64,000 nucleotides of DNA from Bradyrhizobium sp. CB82 (GCF_029714405.1 NZ_CP121650.1:5647001-5711000); one strand, 5' to 3'; positions 30,101 to 39,344 are shown, counted from the stretch's first letter. Notes: generated by a model from the letters alone, not told the origin. Made by a program: numbers and translations.

Positions 30101-30478
30101 TTACTTGAGCTCGACCTTCGCGCCAGCCTTCTCGAGCTGGGCCTTGATCTTGTCGGCTTCTTCCTTGTTCACGCCTTCCTTCAGCGGCTTCGGAGCGCCC
30201 TCGACGAGGTCCTTCGCTTCCTTCAGGCCCAGGCCGGTGATGGCGCGGACTTCCTTGATGACCTCGATCTTCTTGTCGCCGGCGGCGGCGAGAACGACCG
30301 TGAACTCGGTCTTCTCTTCGGCCGGAGCGGCGGCAGCGCCACCGGCAGCCGGGCCGGCCACCGCGACGGCGGCAGCGGCGGACACGCCCCACTTCTCTTC
30401 GAGGAGCTTGGCGAGTTCAGCGGCTTCGAGCACGGTGAGGCTCGAGAGGTCGTCAACGATCTTCTGCAAGTCAGCCAT
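30101..30478 (-). CDS. rplL: 50S ribosomal protein L7/L12 (bL12)
   Basis: Stalk protein L7/L12, 125 residues. The N-terminal dimerisation helix ([20 protein letters not shown]) is followed by an Ala/Gly-rich flexible hinge (about residues 33-53). The C-terminal factor-binding domain has [20 protein letters not shown] and the conserved [20 protein letters not shown]. It is 54 bases after rplJ, matching the four-or-more copies per ribosome that need extra translation. Confidence 0.99.
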   Translation of the reverse strand: MADLQKIVDDLSSLTVLEAAELAKLLEEKWGVSAAAAVAVAGPAAGGAAAAPAEEKTEFTVVLAAAGDKKIEVIKEVRAITGLGLKEAKDLVEGAPKPLKEGVNKEEADKIKAQLEKAGAKVELK

Positions 30479-30532
30479 TGTTCTGTTTCCTTAAGTGTAA
30501 GTCTGGTTCGGGTTTGAGTTTTGCGAAGGGCG

Positions 30533-31051
30533 TCAGGCCGCCTCGCCCTTTGAGGCATGAGCCTGAATGACGCGTGCGAGCTTGCCCGCCGGCGCGTTCG
30601 CGAGCTGGGCGAGCTTGGTCGCCGGAGCCACGATGAGGCCGACGATCTTGCCGCGCAGTTCGTCGAGCGACGGCAGCGAGGCAAGCGCCTTCACGCCGTC
30701 GACATTCAGGACGGTCTTGCCCATCGAGCCGCCGATGATGACGAACTTCTCGTTCGCCTTGGCGAAATCGATGGCGACCTTTGGCGCCGCTACCGGATCG
30801 TTCGAAGTCGCGATCACGGTCGGTCCCTTCAGCATGGGGCCGATGGCAACGACGTCAGTGCCTTCAAGAGCAATTTTGGCGAGACGGTTCTTCGAGACCT
30901 TCACCGAAGCACCCGCCTGCTTCATCTGCTGGCGCAGCTTCTGCATCTGGGCAACGGTGAGGCCGGAATATTGAGCAACGACCGCGACGCTCGTGGTCTT
31001 GAAGACCTCATTGAGCTGTTCGACCGCTTCCTTTTTTGCCGCTCGTTCCAC
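30533..31051 (-). CDS. rplJ: 50S ribosomal protein L10 (uL10)
   Basis: Stalk base protein L10, 172 residues. I choose the GTG at 31051 (protein begins with the [17 protein letters not shown] helix). It matches the family's N-terminus, and GGAGAG lies at a good distance upstream. A start at 31168 would add 39 residues unlike L10. Visible motifs are [29 protein letters not shown] and the C-terminal L12-binding helix with [16 protein letters not shown]. In Escherichia coli L10-L12 binds its own leader; a long leader is present here. Confidence 0.95.
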   Translation of the reverse strand: MERAAKKEAVEQLNEVFKTTSVAVVAQYSGLTVAQMQKLRQQMKQAGASVKVSKNRLAKIALEGTDVVAIGPMLKGPTVIATSNDPVAAPKVAIDFAKANEKFVIIGGSMGKTVLNVDGVKALASLPSLDELRGKIVGLIVAPATKLAQLANAPAGKLARVIQAHASKGEAA

Positions 31052-31540
31052 AGCAAGCTCTCTCCGGTTGGCGGTCGTCGCGCAAAAAGCGGGACCGCCG
31101 GGTTGCACCCATCGTCCCACCCAAAACCTGAACCTCTGGGCCAAAAACCCTTCGGACACGCCGGGCAAGACGACAATTCAAAGCCTGCCCTCCCGGAACC
31201 CATGTCGGGCCCACGGGGTGTCGAGGTCCGAACCAGACCCATTCCGAACCACCCAAGGAGTGGCTGCGAAGTGAAATCCGGTCTTCACCCGTCTATGCAG
31301 GCCATGCGATTAAGCCGTTGGGAAATCTAGATTTCCCGCGGGCGCCTGCAGTCTTGGACAGGATAAGGCCAGCCGGCACGCCGGTTGACCTTTGCCCGCA
31401 TTCCACCAACTTGATGAGGCCTCCTTCCTTTTCGGGCAAATCCTTGCGGACGTCCTGAGAAGGAATGATCTCCTATCTTATCGGGATTTCGGAATGCGTG
31501 CACGAACGCGCCAGCTACGGCCAGCACGTCCGGAGCCGAT
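31052..31540 (-). promoter_or_regulatory. Leader of rplJ with an 18-bp perfect palindrome
   Basis: About 490 transcribed bases if the promoter at 31541-31569 is used. The leader contains the perfect palindrome GGGAAATCTAGATTTCCC at 31320-31337. Downstream of it are several G-rich segments that could form the L10-binding leader structure known from other bacteria. I did not find a credible gene; an 86-codon open frame here lacks family features. The L10 leader assignment rests on position. Confidence 0.4.
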
Positions 31541-31569
31541 TGTTTAACCGCTCTTGACGGCCTTGCCAA
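31541..31569 (-). promoter_or_regulatory. Predicted sigma70-type promoter for rplJL-rpoBC
   Basis: On the minus strand TTGGCA is followed after exactly 17 bases by TAAACA. It is the best match in the gap between the dehydrogenase and rplJ. It would let the rplJ group be transcribed independently of rplKA. Confidence 0.45.
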
Positions 31570-31636
31570 GAGCAAAATTCGCACCAAATTCCAACCGATC
31601 GGCGCTGGCCCCTACCGTGACAAGAAAAGGGTCGAT

Positions 31637-32590
31637 TCAGGCCGGCTTGACCGCGTAAGGCAGCGGCCTCCCTTCAAAGAACGCGGTGAGGTTCGCCAGC
31701 ACGCAATCCTGCATCGCGACGTGCGAATCAAGGGTATGGCCGCCAATATGCGGGGCCAGCACCACATTGGGCAGCGCAGTCAGCGCATCGGGCGCGTGCG
31801 GCTCGTTCGCATAGACGTCGAGCCCGGCGCCGGCGATCGTCTTGTCGGTCAGCGCCGCCACGAGGGCCTTCTCATCGATCACCGAGCCGCGGGAAATGTT
31901 GACGACATAGCCATCCTCGCCCAGCCGCTTAAGGAGGTCGGCGTTGACGACGTGATGCGTCTCGACGCCGGCGCGCACGGCGATCATGAGTACGCTGCAC
32001 CAGTCGGCAAGCGCCTCGAGCGAGGAGAAATATTGATAGGGCACGTCGTGGCGAGTGCGACTGCAATAGCCGACCTCGCTCTCGAACGCCGCGCAGCGTG
32101 CCGCGATCTTGCGCCCGATCTCGCCCATGCCATAGACGCCGATGCGGCGACCAGGCATGCCGGCCTGCGGCCGCATCATCGGCGAGGGTTTTGACGCGGC
32201 CCAATCGCCGCTGCGGACGTATTGATCTGCGACCAGGATCCGACGGGTGGCGGCGAGCATCAAGGTCATCGCGATATCGGCAACGGAGGCCGCATTGGCG
32301 CCGGGGCTGTGGCCGACCGCGATCGCACGGGCGGCCGCCGCCTTCAGGTCGATCCCGTCATAACCGGTGCCGTAGCAGACGATTGCACCCAGCTTCGGAA
32401 AGAGATCCATTTCGCCGCCGCCGAGCGGCGTACCACCGGCCGTGAGCAGCGCGCGGATGCCACCTAATACGTCGCTCGAAAACACCTCCTGCGCCGGCTT
32501 GCCGGCGGTGTCGAGCAATTCAAACCACTCGGCGAAACGCGCCATCATCGTCTTCGGGAAGCGCGAGTAGATCAGGACCTTGTCAGCCAT
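31637..32590 (-). CDS. D-isomer 2-hydroxyacid dehydrogenase (GHPR/HPR-like)
   Basis: An NAD(P)H-dependent 2-hydroxyacid dehydrogenase of 317 residues. The nucleotide motif GVYGMGEIGRKIA is near residue 150. Catalytic residues are visible as the Arg of NISRGSVID, the Glu of VYANEPHAPDAL and the His of LAPHIGGHT. This pattern fits glyoxylate/hydroxypyruvate reductases, but the substrate is not fixed. ATG 32590 is chosen over an upstream GTG because MADKVLIYSR matches a normal N-terminus. It is unusual in lying between rplA and rplJ, which are adjacent in most bacteria. A hairpin separates it from rplA. Confidence 0.9.
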   Translation of the reverse strand: MADKVLIYSRFPKTMMARFAEWFELLDTAGKPAQEVFSSDVLGGIRALLTAGGTPLGGGEMDLFPKLGAIVCYGTGYDGIDLKAAAARAIAVGHSPGANAASVADIAMTLMLAATRRILVADQYVRSGDWAASKPSPMMRPQAGMPGRRIGVYGMGEIGRKIAARCAAFESEVGYCSRTRHDVPYQYFSSLEALADWCSVLMIAVRAGVETHHVVNADLLKRLGEDGYVVNISRGSVIDEKALVAALTDKTIAGAGLDVYANEPHAPDALTALPNVVLAPHIGGHTLDSHVAMQDCVLANLTAFFEGRPLPYAVKPA

Positions 32591-32627
32591 TGTTATTGTT
32601 TCCCGCGAACGACGCCCCACAAATGGA

Positions 32628-32659
32628 AGGGGCGGAACCGGTTGCCCAATTCCGCCCCT
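32628..32659 (-). terminator. Hairpin after rplA, terminator-like
   Basis: Perfect 10-bp arms AGGGGCGGAA and TTCCGCCCCT with a 12-base loop. It follows rplA by 24 bases. The downstream bases are TCCATTTG, so the U-run is weak. It may partly terminate the secE-nusG-rplKA transcript before the dehydrogenase gene. Confidence 0.55.
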
Positions 32660-32683
32660 GCCCGCATATCCTGATCTTTTGCC

Positions 32684-33376
<693 letters not shown>

Positions 33377-33382
33377 GGCCGC

Positions 33383-33811
33383 TTACCCCGCAACTTCCAG
33401 ACCCATCGAACGGGCTGAGCCCTCGACCATTTTCATGGCCGATTCAATGGTGTCGCAATTCAGGTCCTTCATCTTCTTCTCGGCGATCTCGCGCACCTGC
33501 GCCTTGGTCACCTTGCCGGCCTTGTCACGGCCCGGCGCCTTCGAGCCGGACTGGATTTTTGCTGCCTGCTTGAGGAAGTAGGACATCGGCGGCGTCTTCA
33601 TCTCAAAGGTGAAGGAACGGTCCGCATAGATGGTGATGATCACCGGGATCGGGGTGTTCTTCTCTTCCTTCTGGGTCTGGGCGTTGAACGCCTTGCAGAA
33701 CTCCATGATGTTGAGACCACGCTGACCAAGCGCGGGACCGATCGGGGGCGAAGGGTTCGCCGCACCGGCCGGGACCTGAAGCTTCAGGTATCCGGTCACT
33801 TTCTTTGCCAT
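33383..33811 (-). CDS. rplK: 50S ribosomal protein L11 (uL11)
   Basis: L11, 142 residues, in the GTPase-associated centre and required for RelA activation. It opens [20 protein letters not shown] with the family's [22 protein letters not shown] motif and ends with the RNA-binding domain [20 protein letters not shown]. No change in the proline-rich helix linked to thiostrepton resistance is evident. It is followed 6 bases later by rplA. Confidence 0.99.
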   Translation of the reverse strand: MAKKVTGYLKLQVPAGAANPSPPIGPALGQRGLNIMEFCKAFNAQTQKEEKNTPIPVIITIYADRSFTFEMKTPPMSYFLKQAAKIQSGSKAPGRDKAGKVTKAQVREIAEKKMKDLNCDTIESAMKMVEGSARSMGLEVAG

Positions 33812-33944
33812 GTATCACTCCTGTTGTGCCGGCCCGAAGACCAGCGGTTTCAGGTTCGTGGTCGGGATCAGGTGCGGCTGGCGACCGCCCCTCTCCTCCC
33901 ACGGCCTCATTTCGCGCGAAGCCACCGGCCTCACGCGTACCCGG

Positions 33945-34505
33945 TCAGACCTTCTCGACCTGACCGAATTCCAGCTCGACGGGCGTTGCGCGGCCGAAGA
34001 TCGACACCGCGACCTTCACGCGCGAGCGCGCCTCGTCGATTTCCTCGACAACACCGGAGAACGATGCAAACGGGCCATCGGCCACGCGCACGTTCTCGCC
34101 GATCTCGAACGACACCGACGCCTTCGGCCGCTCCACGCCCTCCTGCACCTGGTGCAGGATGCGCATCGCCTCGGCTTCCGAGATCGGCATCGGCTTGTTT
34201 TCCGCGCCGAGGAAGCCCGTGACCTTCGGGGTGTTCTTGATCAGATGAAACGCCTCGTCGGTCAGCTTCATCTTCACCAGCACGTAGCCCGGGAAGAACT
34301 TGCGCTCGGCGTCGATCTTGCGGCCGCGGCGTACCTCCGTGACCTTCTCGGTCGGGACCAGCACCTGCTCGAAGAGCTCCTCGAGGCCGCGCTGCTTGGC
34401 CTGCTCGCGGATCGACTCGGCGACCTTCTTCTCGAAGTTCGAGTACGCGTGGACGATGTACCAGCGCTTGTCGGACGATTGAGTTGCTGCGGCTGCTGTT
34501 GCCAT
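33945..34505 (-). CDS. nusG: Transcription termination/antitermination factor NusG
   Basis: NusG, 186 residues from MATAAAATQSSDKRWYIVHA. The NGN domain carries WYIVHAYSNFEKKVAESI and FFPGYVLVKM, which bind RNA polymerase. The C-terminal KOW domain has GENVRVADGPFASFSGVVEE and contacts Rho or S10. An extension upstream is open but would cover secE. The start overlaps the secE stop as TGATG. Order secE-nusG-rplK-rplA is standard. Confidence 0.97.
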   Translation of the reverse strand: MATAAAATQSSDKRWYIVHAYSNFEKKVAESIREQAKQRGLEELFEQVLVPTEKVTEVRRGRKIDAERKFFPGYVLVKMKLTDEAFHLIKNTPKVTGFLGAENKPMPISEAEAMRILHQVQEGVERPKASVSFEIGENVRVADGPFASFSGVVEEIDEARSRVKVAVSIFGRATPVELEFGQVEKV

Positions 34506-34696
34506 CAGTGAATGCCCAAAAGAAGGGTGACGAGGTAACGGATGATCTGGTCGGCGGCGAAGAAGAAGATCGACGCCAGGGCAACCATGACGAACACCAT
34601 GATCGTGGTGATCGTCGTCTCGCGACGGGTCGGCCAGGTGACCTTCGCGGTCTCCGAGCGCACTTCCTGCAAGAACTTGAACGGGCTGACTGCCAT
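34505..34696 (-). CDS. secE: Protein translocase subunit SecE
   Basis: The small SecE subunit, 63 residues, with one transmembrane helix (about 28-55). The cytoplasmic amphipathic part has the family motif FLQEVRSETAKVTWPTRRET, including the conserved TWPTR. It clamps SecY, whose gene is also in this window. The gene overlaps nusG by one base and has its own predicted promoter about 170 bases upstream. Confidence 0.98.
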   Translation of the reverse strand: MAVSPFKFLQEVRSETAKVTWPTRRETTITTIMVFVMVALASIFFFAADQIIRYLVTLLLGIH

Positions 34697-34870
34697 CGTT
34701 GATGTCCAACGTCCGTCGTGAGACGAGAAAGGATTTAAAGGGATCCGAACAGCCGCCGTCTGCCCAACCCTCTTCGCTTGAAGGATGAGCCGGAAACCGG
34801 GCTCGATTGTTCGGGGATTTCAAGGCCGCGCCGGAGATCCGCGTCTAACGGGCCGGCTGCAGGTGGCGGG

Positions 34871-34899
34871 TATCTACTGCGGATGGGGGCAAAGGTCAA
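34871..34899 (-). promoter_or_regulatory. Predicted sigma70-type promoter for secE-nusG-rplKA
   Basis: On the minus strand TTGACC, 17 bases, then TAGATA. It is the strongest promoter match in the 344-base gap between secE and tRNA-Trp. The start of transcription would be near 34864, giving a 5' leader of about 170 bases. I see no gene in the rest of that gap. Confidence 0.7.
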
Positions 34900-35040
34900 G
34901 ATATCGGCACGCCGCATCGGATCGGATCGCCACGGCTGCCTCCCGCAGACCCGATCCGGATCAAGGGCTTATCGGACTGGCATGAAGCGCGAGCCGAGCT
35001 TCGCCCTGCTTCTGACCCTGTTCTGGCTGTCGATATTAGC

Positions 35041-35116
35041 TGGCAGGAGTGGCAGGGCTCGAACCTGCGACCCCCGGTTTTGGAGACCGGTGCTCTACCA
35101 ATTGAGCTACACTCCT
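35041..35116 (-). tRNA. trpT: tRNA-Trp (anticodon CCA)
   Basis: A complete 76-base cloverleaf on the minus strand. The acceptor stem AGGAGTG/CACTCCT pairs fully and is followed by G and an encoded CCA. The anticodon loop CTCCAAA gives CCA for tryptophan, and the T-arm has the invariant TTCGA. It lies upstream of secE, a common position in proteobacteria. Confidence 0.98.
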
Positions 35117-35264
35117 ACGGGACCTGCGTCGCCACGGGTCAGGCCGCTTTCAAGCACAAGGGGCGGCCGGTTTGCAAGGGAGAAGCGCAAGCGAGGCGCT
35201 TGTTCACACCGCGGCTTCCGGGTCACAGTTCATCCTGAACCAGAAGAAGAACCCGGAAGTGACC

Positions 35265-36488
35265 ATGAGCGCTCAAACCGCCTCAAAGCCCCAAACCCCG
35301 ACGCAGACCCCGCCTTTGCCTGAGGCCCGGCCCGAAACGTTGGGACTGTCGCGTCCCCGCCTGCAGGCGATGTCGGACGCCTTCAAGCGTGAGATTGACA
35401 AGGGAACCGTTCCCGGCGTGATCTTGCTGGTGGCGCGCCGCGGTCAGGTCGGCTGGTTCGAGGCGCTGGGCCGGCAGAGCCCGGCGGCTCCGGTGCCGAT
35501 GGCTCATGATTCGATCTTCCGCATCTTCTCGATGACCAAACCGATCGTGTCGGTTGGCATCATGTCGCTGGTCGAGGACGGCCACGTCCTGCTCGGCGAT
35601 CCGCTCGCCAAGTACATCCCTGAATTCGCCAACCCAAAAGTAGGCGCCGTCAGGGGTGGCAAGCTCGAACTGGTTCCGGCGTACCGTCCGATCACGGTCC
35701 AGGACCTGCTCCGCCACACCTCTGGCATCACCTACGAGCATCAGGGCGATGGCCCCGTGCACAAGCTCTATCAGGAGTCCCGCGTCCGCAGCCGCAAGAT
35801 CACCAACGCCGAGCACGCCGCCCTGGTCGCGAGCTTCCCGCTGGTCTGCCAGCCCGGCGCGGAGTTCAACTACAGCCGCTCGACCGACATTCTTGGTCGC
35901 ATCATCGAGGTCGTCAGCGGCAAGTCACTGGGCGCCTTCCTAAGCGAGCGCGTCCTCGGCCCCCTTCAGATGACCGAGACCGGCTTCTCGACCAGCGAGG
36001 CCAATGCCGCCCGCCTCGCCGAGCCCTTCCCCGCCGATCCCTGGACCGGCGACAAGATCGCCCTCTTCAACATGCTGGAGCGCCCTGTGATGGAATCCGG
36101 CGGCGGCGGTCTGGTCTCGACCACCATGGACTACGCCCGCTTCGCACTGATGCTGCGCAATGGCGGCACGCTCGACGGCGCGCGCATCATCGGCCGCAAG
36201 ACGCTGGAACTGATGGCCTCTGATCACCTCGGTCCGAACGTGACGACCAACGGCACGCTGCTCGCCCCGGGCCACGGCTTCGGCCTTGGCTTTGCCGTAC
36301 GCACCGAGCCCGGTATCGCGCCGTTCCCGGGCAGCGTCGGCCAATTCTTCTGGAGCGGGATCGCCGGCACCTTCTTCTGGATCGACCCGAAGGAGGATCT
36401 GGTCGCGGTGTTCATGAGCCAGGGTCCGGGACAGCGCGACTACACGCGAACCTTGGTGCGGAATCTGGTGTACGCGGCGGTGGATTGA
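35265..36488 (+). CDS. Serine hydrolase of the class C beta-lactamase/esterase family
   Basis: A penicillin-binding-protein-like serine hydrolase of 407 residues. The catalytic SxxK is SMTK in FRIFSMTKPIVSVG. The second motif is YSR in FNYSRSTDILGR, replacing the usual YxN, and a C-terminal HGFGLG stands where KTG is found in beta-lactamases. This set points to an esterase, amide hydrolase or D-peptidase rather than a resistance enzyme. There is no clear signal peptide, only a Gln/Thr/Pro-rich first 30 residues, so it is probably cytoplasmic. ATG at 35265 is chosen because the upstream extension reads spacer next to tRNA-Trp. Confidence 0.9.
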   Translation: MSAQTASKPQTPTQTPPLPEARPETLGLSRPRLQAMSDAFKREIDKGTVPGVILLVARRGQVGWFEALGRQSPAAPVPMAHDSIFRIFSMTKPIVSVGIMSLVEDGHVLLGDPLAKYIPEFANPKVGAVRGGKLELVPAYRPITVQDLLRHTSGITYEHQGDGPVHKLYQESRVRSRKITNAEHAALVASFPLVCQPGAEFNYSRSTDILGRIIEVVSGKSLGAFLSERVLGPLQMTETGFSTSEANAARLAEPFPADPWTGDKIALFNMLERPVMESGGGGLVSTTMDYARFALMLRNGGTLDGARIIGRKTLELMASDHLGPNVTTNGTLLAPGHGFGLGFAVRTEPGIAPFPGSVGQFFWSGIAGTFFWIDPKEDLVAVFMSQGPGQRDYTRTLVRNLVYAAVD

Positions 36489-36497
36489 GCTTCCGTG

Positions 36498-36610
36498 CCC
36501 CGGACGCGACGCAGCGTGAAACGCTGCGGCGCAGAGCCGGGGCCCATGCCTTCATGGACTCCTGGGTCCCGGCTCAGCGTCGCGTCATTTCATGCCGCGC
36601 CGCGTCCGGG
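36498..36610. repeat. GC-rich repeat element with terminal inverted repeats, family B
   Basis: A 113-base element bounded by perfect 10-bp inverted ends CCCGGACGCG and CGCGTCCGGG. Inside is a 7-bp stem (GCAGCGT/ACGCTGC, 36511-36527) and a longer imperfect stem with GAGCCGGG and CCCGGCTC. It fills the gap between the convergent serine hydrolase and SDR genes. A shorter relative is at 39091-39134. Confidence 0.65.
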
Positions 36611-36622
36611 ACACGAGAGGTC

Positions 36623-37390
36623 TCAACTAATCGTCGCGCCGCCGTCGATCACCATGGTCTGGCCGGTCATGAAGTCGCCGGCCTTCGAACCGAGGAACAC
36701 GGCGGCGCCCGCGATCTCATCGGGGATGCCGATGCGCAGGAGTGGCGAGCGCGAGGTCGAGGCCTTCAGGTTCTCCGGATTGTCCCACAGCGCCTTGGCG
36801 AAATCGGTCTTGATCAGGCCGGGCGCAATGCAGTTCACGCGGATATTGTGCTTGCCGTATTCGCAGGCGAGGTTCCGCGCGAGTTGCATGTCGGCGGCCT
36901 TCGAGATCGCGTAGGCGCCGAGAATGGTCGAGCCCTTGAGGCCGCCGATCGAAGAGATGATGATGACCGAGCCGTCCTTGCGCTCGATCATCTGCGGCAC
37001 CACCATCGAGATCAGCCAGTTGTTGGCGACGATGTTGTTGTCGAGGATCTTGCGGAACTGATCGTCAGAGATGCCGGCGAGCGGGCCGTAGTACGGGTTC
37101 GAGGCGGCGTTGCAAACCAGCACGTCGATCTTGCCGAAGGCGCGGTTGCTCTCGTCGACGAGGTTTTGCAGATTTTCCTTCGAGGAGATGTTGGCCGCAA
37201 TCGCGACCGCCGTGCCCTTGCCGAACCTGTCGTTGATCCCCTTTGCCACCTCCTCGCAGACGTCGGCCTTGCGCGAGGAGATCACGACCTTGGCGCCGTG
37301 CTCGGCCATGCGTTCGGCGATCGCAAGCCCGATGCCGCGCGTCGATCCCGTGATGACGGCGACTTTTCCCTTCATGTCGAACAAGGTCAT
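36623..37390 (-). CDS. Short-chain dehydrogenase/reductase (SDR)
   Basis: A classical SDR of 255 residues from MTLFDMKGKVAVITG. The cofactor motif TGSTRGIG is at residues 14-21, NAAS marks the fold (about 90), and the catalytic set is Ser in ISSIGG with YAISK. It ends with the usual GQTMVIDGGATIS. The stretch NPYYGPLAG suggests a DHRS4 or 3-ketoacyl-reductase-like enzyme, but the substrate is unknown. It follows the histidine phosphatase gene by 72 bases, probably in one operon. Confidence 0.92.
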   Translation of the reverse strand: MTLFDMKGKVAVITGSTRGIGLAIAERMAEHGAKVVISSRKADVCEEVAKGINDRFGKGTAVAIAANISSKENLQNLVDESNRAFGKIDVLVCNAASNPYYGPLAGISDDQFRKILDNNIVANNWLISMVVPQMIERKDGSVIIISSIGGLKGSTILGAYAISKAADMQLARNLACEYGKHNIRVNCIAPGLIKTDFAKALWDNPENLKASTSRSPLLRIGIPDEIAGAAVFLGSKAGDFMTGQTMVIDGGATIS

Positions 37391-37462
37391 GTTTCTCTCC
37401 CAGATTTGACGACGTTGATTTGATCGCAAGCTTGAGCCGCGGCCGCGCTCGGCGGCAACGGC

Positions 37463-38176
37463 TCACGCGAGCTTCTTGACTTCCGGCCCTGCCGGTTGAT
37501 GCATCGCGTTGTGCCTGTCGTCCGCGATCCACGGCTGCTGGTTCACCATCGGCAAGCGCCAGACGGCGCGCTCTGGCGTCTCGAAAAGATCGAGCCGCGT
37601 CACCGAGCAGTTGTCGATGTCGAACGACAACCCCTTCTCCGGCTCGCCGCCGAGCGCGAGCCCCAGCGCGGCCTTGATCGTGCCGCCATGGGTGACCGCG
37701 ATCACGTCCTGTCCCGCCTGCTCGCGGTTGATCCGCGCGATGGTGCGGCAGGTGCGGTTGTAGAGGTCCATGAAGCTTTCGCCGCCGGGCGCGGGCTCGT
37801 TGATGTCGGCAAACCAGCTCGAGCCCGCGGGACGGCTCGCGATGAACGCGGCGCGGTTCATACCTTGCCACTGCCCGAGATTCTGCTCGGCGAAGTCCGC
37901 TTCCCAGATCATGGTCGCGGGCTTTGGAAAGCCGGCCGCCCAGATCGCTTCCGCCGTCTGATGCGTGCGCATCAGATTGCTCGAATACCAGACCGCATTG
38001 CGCGGCAGGATTTTTGCGACCGCCTCGAATACCTCCAGGTCGCTGGTGTCGCAGGCGAGATCCTTCTGACCGTAGATGTTGCCGCCGTCATTGCGCACCG
38101 GCGCGTGACGGACCCACCACCACCGCGTCGTGACGACTTTTGGCTTGTCGGTATCGGACAATCGAAACCCTTCCAT
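37463..38176 (-). CDS. Histidine phosphatase superfamily (phosphoglycerate-mutase-like) protein
   Basis: A 237-residue protein of the phosphoglycerate-mutase/histidine-phosphatase superfamily. The phosphorylated histidine is in WVRHAPVRND, an RHA form of the RHG motif. The second histidine is in VTHGGTIKAAL, with the Glu of PGGESFMDL and the Arg of SSNLMRTHQTA. Such proteins act on sugar phosphates, alpha-ribazole phosphate or other small phosphates. No cobalamin genes are nearby, so the substrate is left open. It is divergent from the second SDR gene, with a PsrA-like site between them. Confidence 0.88.
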   Translation of the reverse strand: MEGFRLSDTDKPKVVTTRWWWVRHAPVRNDGGNIYGQKDLACDTSDLEVFEAVAKILPRNAVWYSSNLMRTHQTAEAIWAAGFPKPATMIWEADFAEQNLGQWQGMNRAAFIASRPAGSSWFADINEPAPGGESFMDLYNRTCRTIARINREQAGQDVIAVTHGGTIKAALGLALGGEPEKGLSFDIDNCSVTRLDLFETPERAVWRLPMVNQQPWIADDRHNAMHQPAGPEVKKLA

Positions 38177-38233
38177 CCCGTTTGATGTCGCTGTACGTCA
38201 GGAGCGAACGCGTCTCAAGACTTCAGCGTGTTT

Positions 38234-38246
38234 GAAATCTTGTTTG
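38234..38246. promoter_or_regulatory. Near match to a PsrA-type operator
   Basis: GAAAT-CTT-GTTTG differs by one base from the PsrA half-site pattern (G/C)AAAC-N2-4-GTTT(G/C). It lies in the divergent gap between the phosphatase and the SDR at 38297. Two direct GTTTGAA units (38230-38236 and 38242-38248) overlap it, resembling bases around the tetR operator. Confidence 0.4.
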
Positions 38247-38296
38247 AAATTCCGTCGCACGGCAAGCGTCGGGCGCGAACATGAGGAGAGAAACGT

Positions 38297-39082
38297 ATGG
38301 GCCGTCTGCAAGGCAAATCCGTCATCATCACCGGTGCGGGCAGCGGCATCGGCCGTGCCGCCTCGCTGCTGTTCACGAAAGAAGGCGCAAGACTGATCGC
38401 TGTCGATCGCACCGAGGGCGTGAAGGAGACGGTCGAGGAGATCAAGCGCGCCGGCGGCACCGCAGAGGCCGTGATGGCCGACGCGGGTTCCGAGATGGAC
38501 GTCATGGCCGTCATCGACAAGGCGGTGAAGACGCATGGTCGGCTCGACGTGATCTGGGCCAATGCCGGTGTCTCCGGCGGCCTCGTGCCGCTCGCCGAGC
38601 AGACGGTCGAGCATTGGCAGGAGGTGTTGCGCGTCAACCTGATCGGCCCCTTCCTCGCGGTGAAATACGCGATGCCGCACATGGTGCAGCAGCAATCGGG
38701 CGCGATCGTGCTGACGGCGTCGGTTGCGGGCCTCAAGGCTGGTGCCAGCGGCCATCCCTACGCCGCGAGCAAGGCCGGCGTGATCAGCCTTGTGCAGACC
38801 ACGGCCTATTCGCTTTCCGGCACAGGCGTGCGCATCAACGCGGTGTGCCCCGGGCTGATCGAAACCGGCATGACCAAGCCGATCTTCGACCGCGCCAAGG
38901 AGCGTGGCACCGCCGACAAGATCGGCCAGCTCAATCCGCTCAAGCGCCCCGGACAACCGCACGAGCTCGCGGCAATGGGTTTATTCCTGGCGAGCGACGA
39001 GGCGTCTTATGTCAATGGTCAGGCGTTCCCGGTCGATGGCGGCCTCACCGCGTCGATGCCGTATACGGGCAAGCCGGTTTAG
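38297..39082 (+). CDS. Short-chain dehydrogenase/reductase (SDR)
   Basis: A classical SDR of 261 residues. Motifs are TGAGSGIGRAAS (cofactor), WANAGVSG, the catalytic Ser in LTASVAG and YAASKAG, then NAVCPGLIETGM and the terminal GQAFPVDGGLTAS. It is similar in build to 3-hydroxyacyl-CoA or cyclohexanol-type dehydrogenases. A GAGGAG ribosome-binding site lies 6 bases before the ATG. Its divergent promoter region has a PsrA-like site, which would fit acyl-CoA metabolism. Confidence 0.93.
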   Translation: MGRLQGKSVIITGAGSGIGRAASLLFTKEGARLIAVDRTEGVKETVEEIKRAGGTAEAVMADAGSEMDVMAVIDKAVKTHGRLDVIWANAGVSGGLVPLAEQTVEHWQEVLRVNLIGPFLAVKYAMPHMVQQQSGAIVLTASVAGLKAGASGHPYAASKAGVISLVQTTAYSLSGTGVRINAVCPGLIETGMTKPIFDRAKERGTADKIGQLNPLKRPGQPHELAAMGLFLASDEASYVNGQAFPVDGGLTASMPYTGKPV

Positions 39083-39090
39083 CTCTCTCG

Positions 39091-39134
39091 CCCCGGACGC
39101 AGCGCGGCGCGAGAGCAATGCGCTGCCGAGCCGG
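39091..39134. repeat. Short GC-rich repeat, family B
   Basis: CCCCGGACGCAGCGCGGCGCGAG then GCCGAGCCGG resembles the left half of the element at 36498-36610. It lies just after the SDR stop codon. The rest of the gap to 39344 has a 7-bp stem (CCAACGG/CCGTTGG, 39274-39293) and an A/T-rich stretch but no gene. Confidence 0.5.
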
Positions 39135-39344
39135 AACAATCCAGACCAGGCAAAATCGTAACGGTGATTTGCCCTTTTTTTCGAAAAACAACCCCATGCA
39201 AAGGGGGAATCGCGCCGTGAACCGGGCTCGAATTGCGCTGCGCTCCATCGGGGCGACCGATGGGGTGATTTGCCCAACGGGCGCCGCCGTTGGTATGGTT
39301 CGTGCACGCGGCAGAGCCGCCCCCTCCCTCCCAAGAACCCGACA

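Noticed and set aside
31327..31587. 86-codon open frame upstream of rplJ
   Set aside because: It overlaps the predicted rplJ promoter and leader, has no good ribosome-binding site and no recognisable features.
35265..36488. Beta-lactamase resistance gene
   Set aside because: The YxN motif is YSR and the KTG equivalent is HGF, there is no signal peptide, and the sequence fits esterase-type relatives.
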